Source: Candidatus Dormiibacterota bacterium
GTDB taxonomy: Bacteria > Chloroflexota > Dormibacteria > Dormibacterales > Dormibacteraceae
Assembly: GCA_003151665.1 (NCBI GenBank)
Contig: PLYD01000290.1
Span: forward strand, 1 to 6,781
Direction of reading: 5' to 3'
DNA length: 6,781 nt
A program made the position numbers and the translations under genes. Under the pieces are notes generated by a model. That model did not search any database and was not told the DNA's origin. It saw only the letters and a list, made by a program, of their open reading frames with translations. This document shows positions 6,632 through 6,781 of the stretch, in pieces (within the stretch, counting starts at the first letter, position 1; each line of letters starts with the position of its first letter).

Positions 6632-6781
6632 GGCAACGGTAAGACCAATCGTGAACCCCACATCGGTCCGGCAGCTCGACGTTTTCTACGACTACCTCTG
6701 CCCGTTCGTGTTCAGAGCCTCGGTCCTGCTGAAGAACGTCAAGGACTCGGGTGAACGACCACTCGACATCAGGTGGCGGTA
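6630..6781 (+). CDS. DsbA/FrnE-like thioredoxin-fold protein, N-terminal fragment
   Basis: Only the first 50 codons lie in the window; the frame is open to the right edge. After about fifteen variable residues comes LDVFYDYLCPFVFRAS (16-31), the beta strand and active-site helix start of DsbA-family oxidoreductases of the FrnE/2-hydroxychromene isomerase kind, then a charged helix end and LDIRWRY at the start of the next strand. The active site reads Cys24-Pro-Phe-Val, so the second cysteine of a CPxC redox pair is missing. The protein is thus more likely a single-cysteine thiol enzyme or glutathione/mycothiol-type transferase than a disulfide oxidase. There is no signal peptide, so it is probably cytoplasmic. 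ATG at 6630 is chosen, with GGAG at 6615-6618 upstream at a long eleven-base spacing; GTG at 6651 is the alternative. It diverges from the CPBP gene with overlapping starts. Confidence 0.72.
   Translation, partial: MATVRPIVNPTSVRQLDVFYDYLCPFVFRASVLLKNVKDSGERPLDIRWR

Overview
The window is a gene-dense piece of a high-GC bacterial chromosome, roughly two-thirds G+C by eye. It holds six clear protein genes plus a seventh that enters at the right edge; the first and last genes are cut by the window ends. GTG starts are frequent, gene junctions overlap by a few bases, and at least one start looks leaderless. These traits fit a free-living soil-type bacterium such as an actinomycete, Chloroflexota or Dormibacterota-like lineage, but nothing here fixes the phylum. 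There is no rRNA, tRNA, CRISPR array, insertion sequence or phage gene, and no non-coding stretch longer than about 20 bases. Left half (1-4342, minus strand, read right to left): a three-gene operon. It begins with a major facilitator transporter (4342-3161). After a 15-base gap comes a large flavoprotein of the dimethylglycine/sarcosine dehydrogenase type (3145-734), with an N-terminal FAD oxidase half and a C-terminal folate-binding GcvT half. Joined to it by a one-base TAG/GTG overlap is a choline-kinase (LicA-like) phosphotransferase (734 to beyond the left edge). The best reading is a catabolic unit for a small N-methylated compound: uptake by the transporter, oxidative N-demethylation with the one-carbon unit passed to tetrahydrofolate, and a kinase acting on an amino-alcohol or related molecule. 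The exact substrate cannot be read from sequence. Right half (4360-6781): divergent from that operon is a two-gene ABC transporter, an ATPase (4360-5130) and an ABC-2 type six-helix permease (5127-6020), translationally coupled through a GTGA overlap with a strong ribosome binding site. It resembles the NosF/NosY and NatA/NatB class, so it is probably an exporter or membrane-remodelling pump of unknown substrate. Converging on it is a CPBP-family (Abi/Rce1-like) intramembrane protease-like gene (about 6631-6017); the two genes share the bases of their stop codons. Divergent from that gene and starting in the same CATG is the beginning of a DsbA/thioredoxin-fold protein (6630 to beyond the right edge). 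The main points of interest are the transporter-demethylase-kinase operon, the extreme packing (shared stop codons, shared start codons and a near-zero divergent promoter gap), and the CTAG tetranucleotides sitting on four of the five visible stop codons. I found no convincing evidence of a wholly new system.
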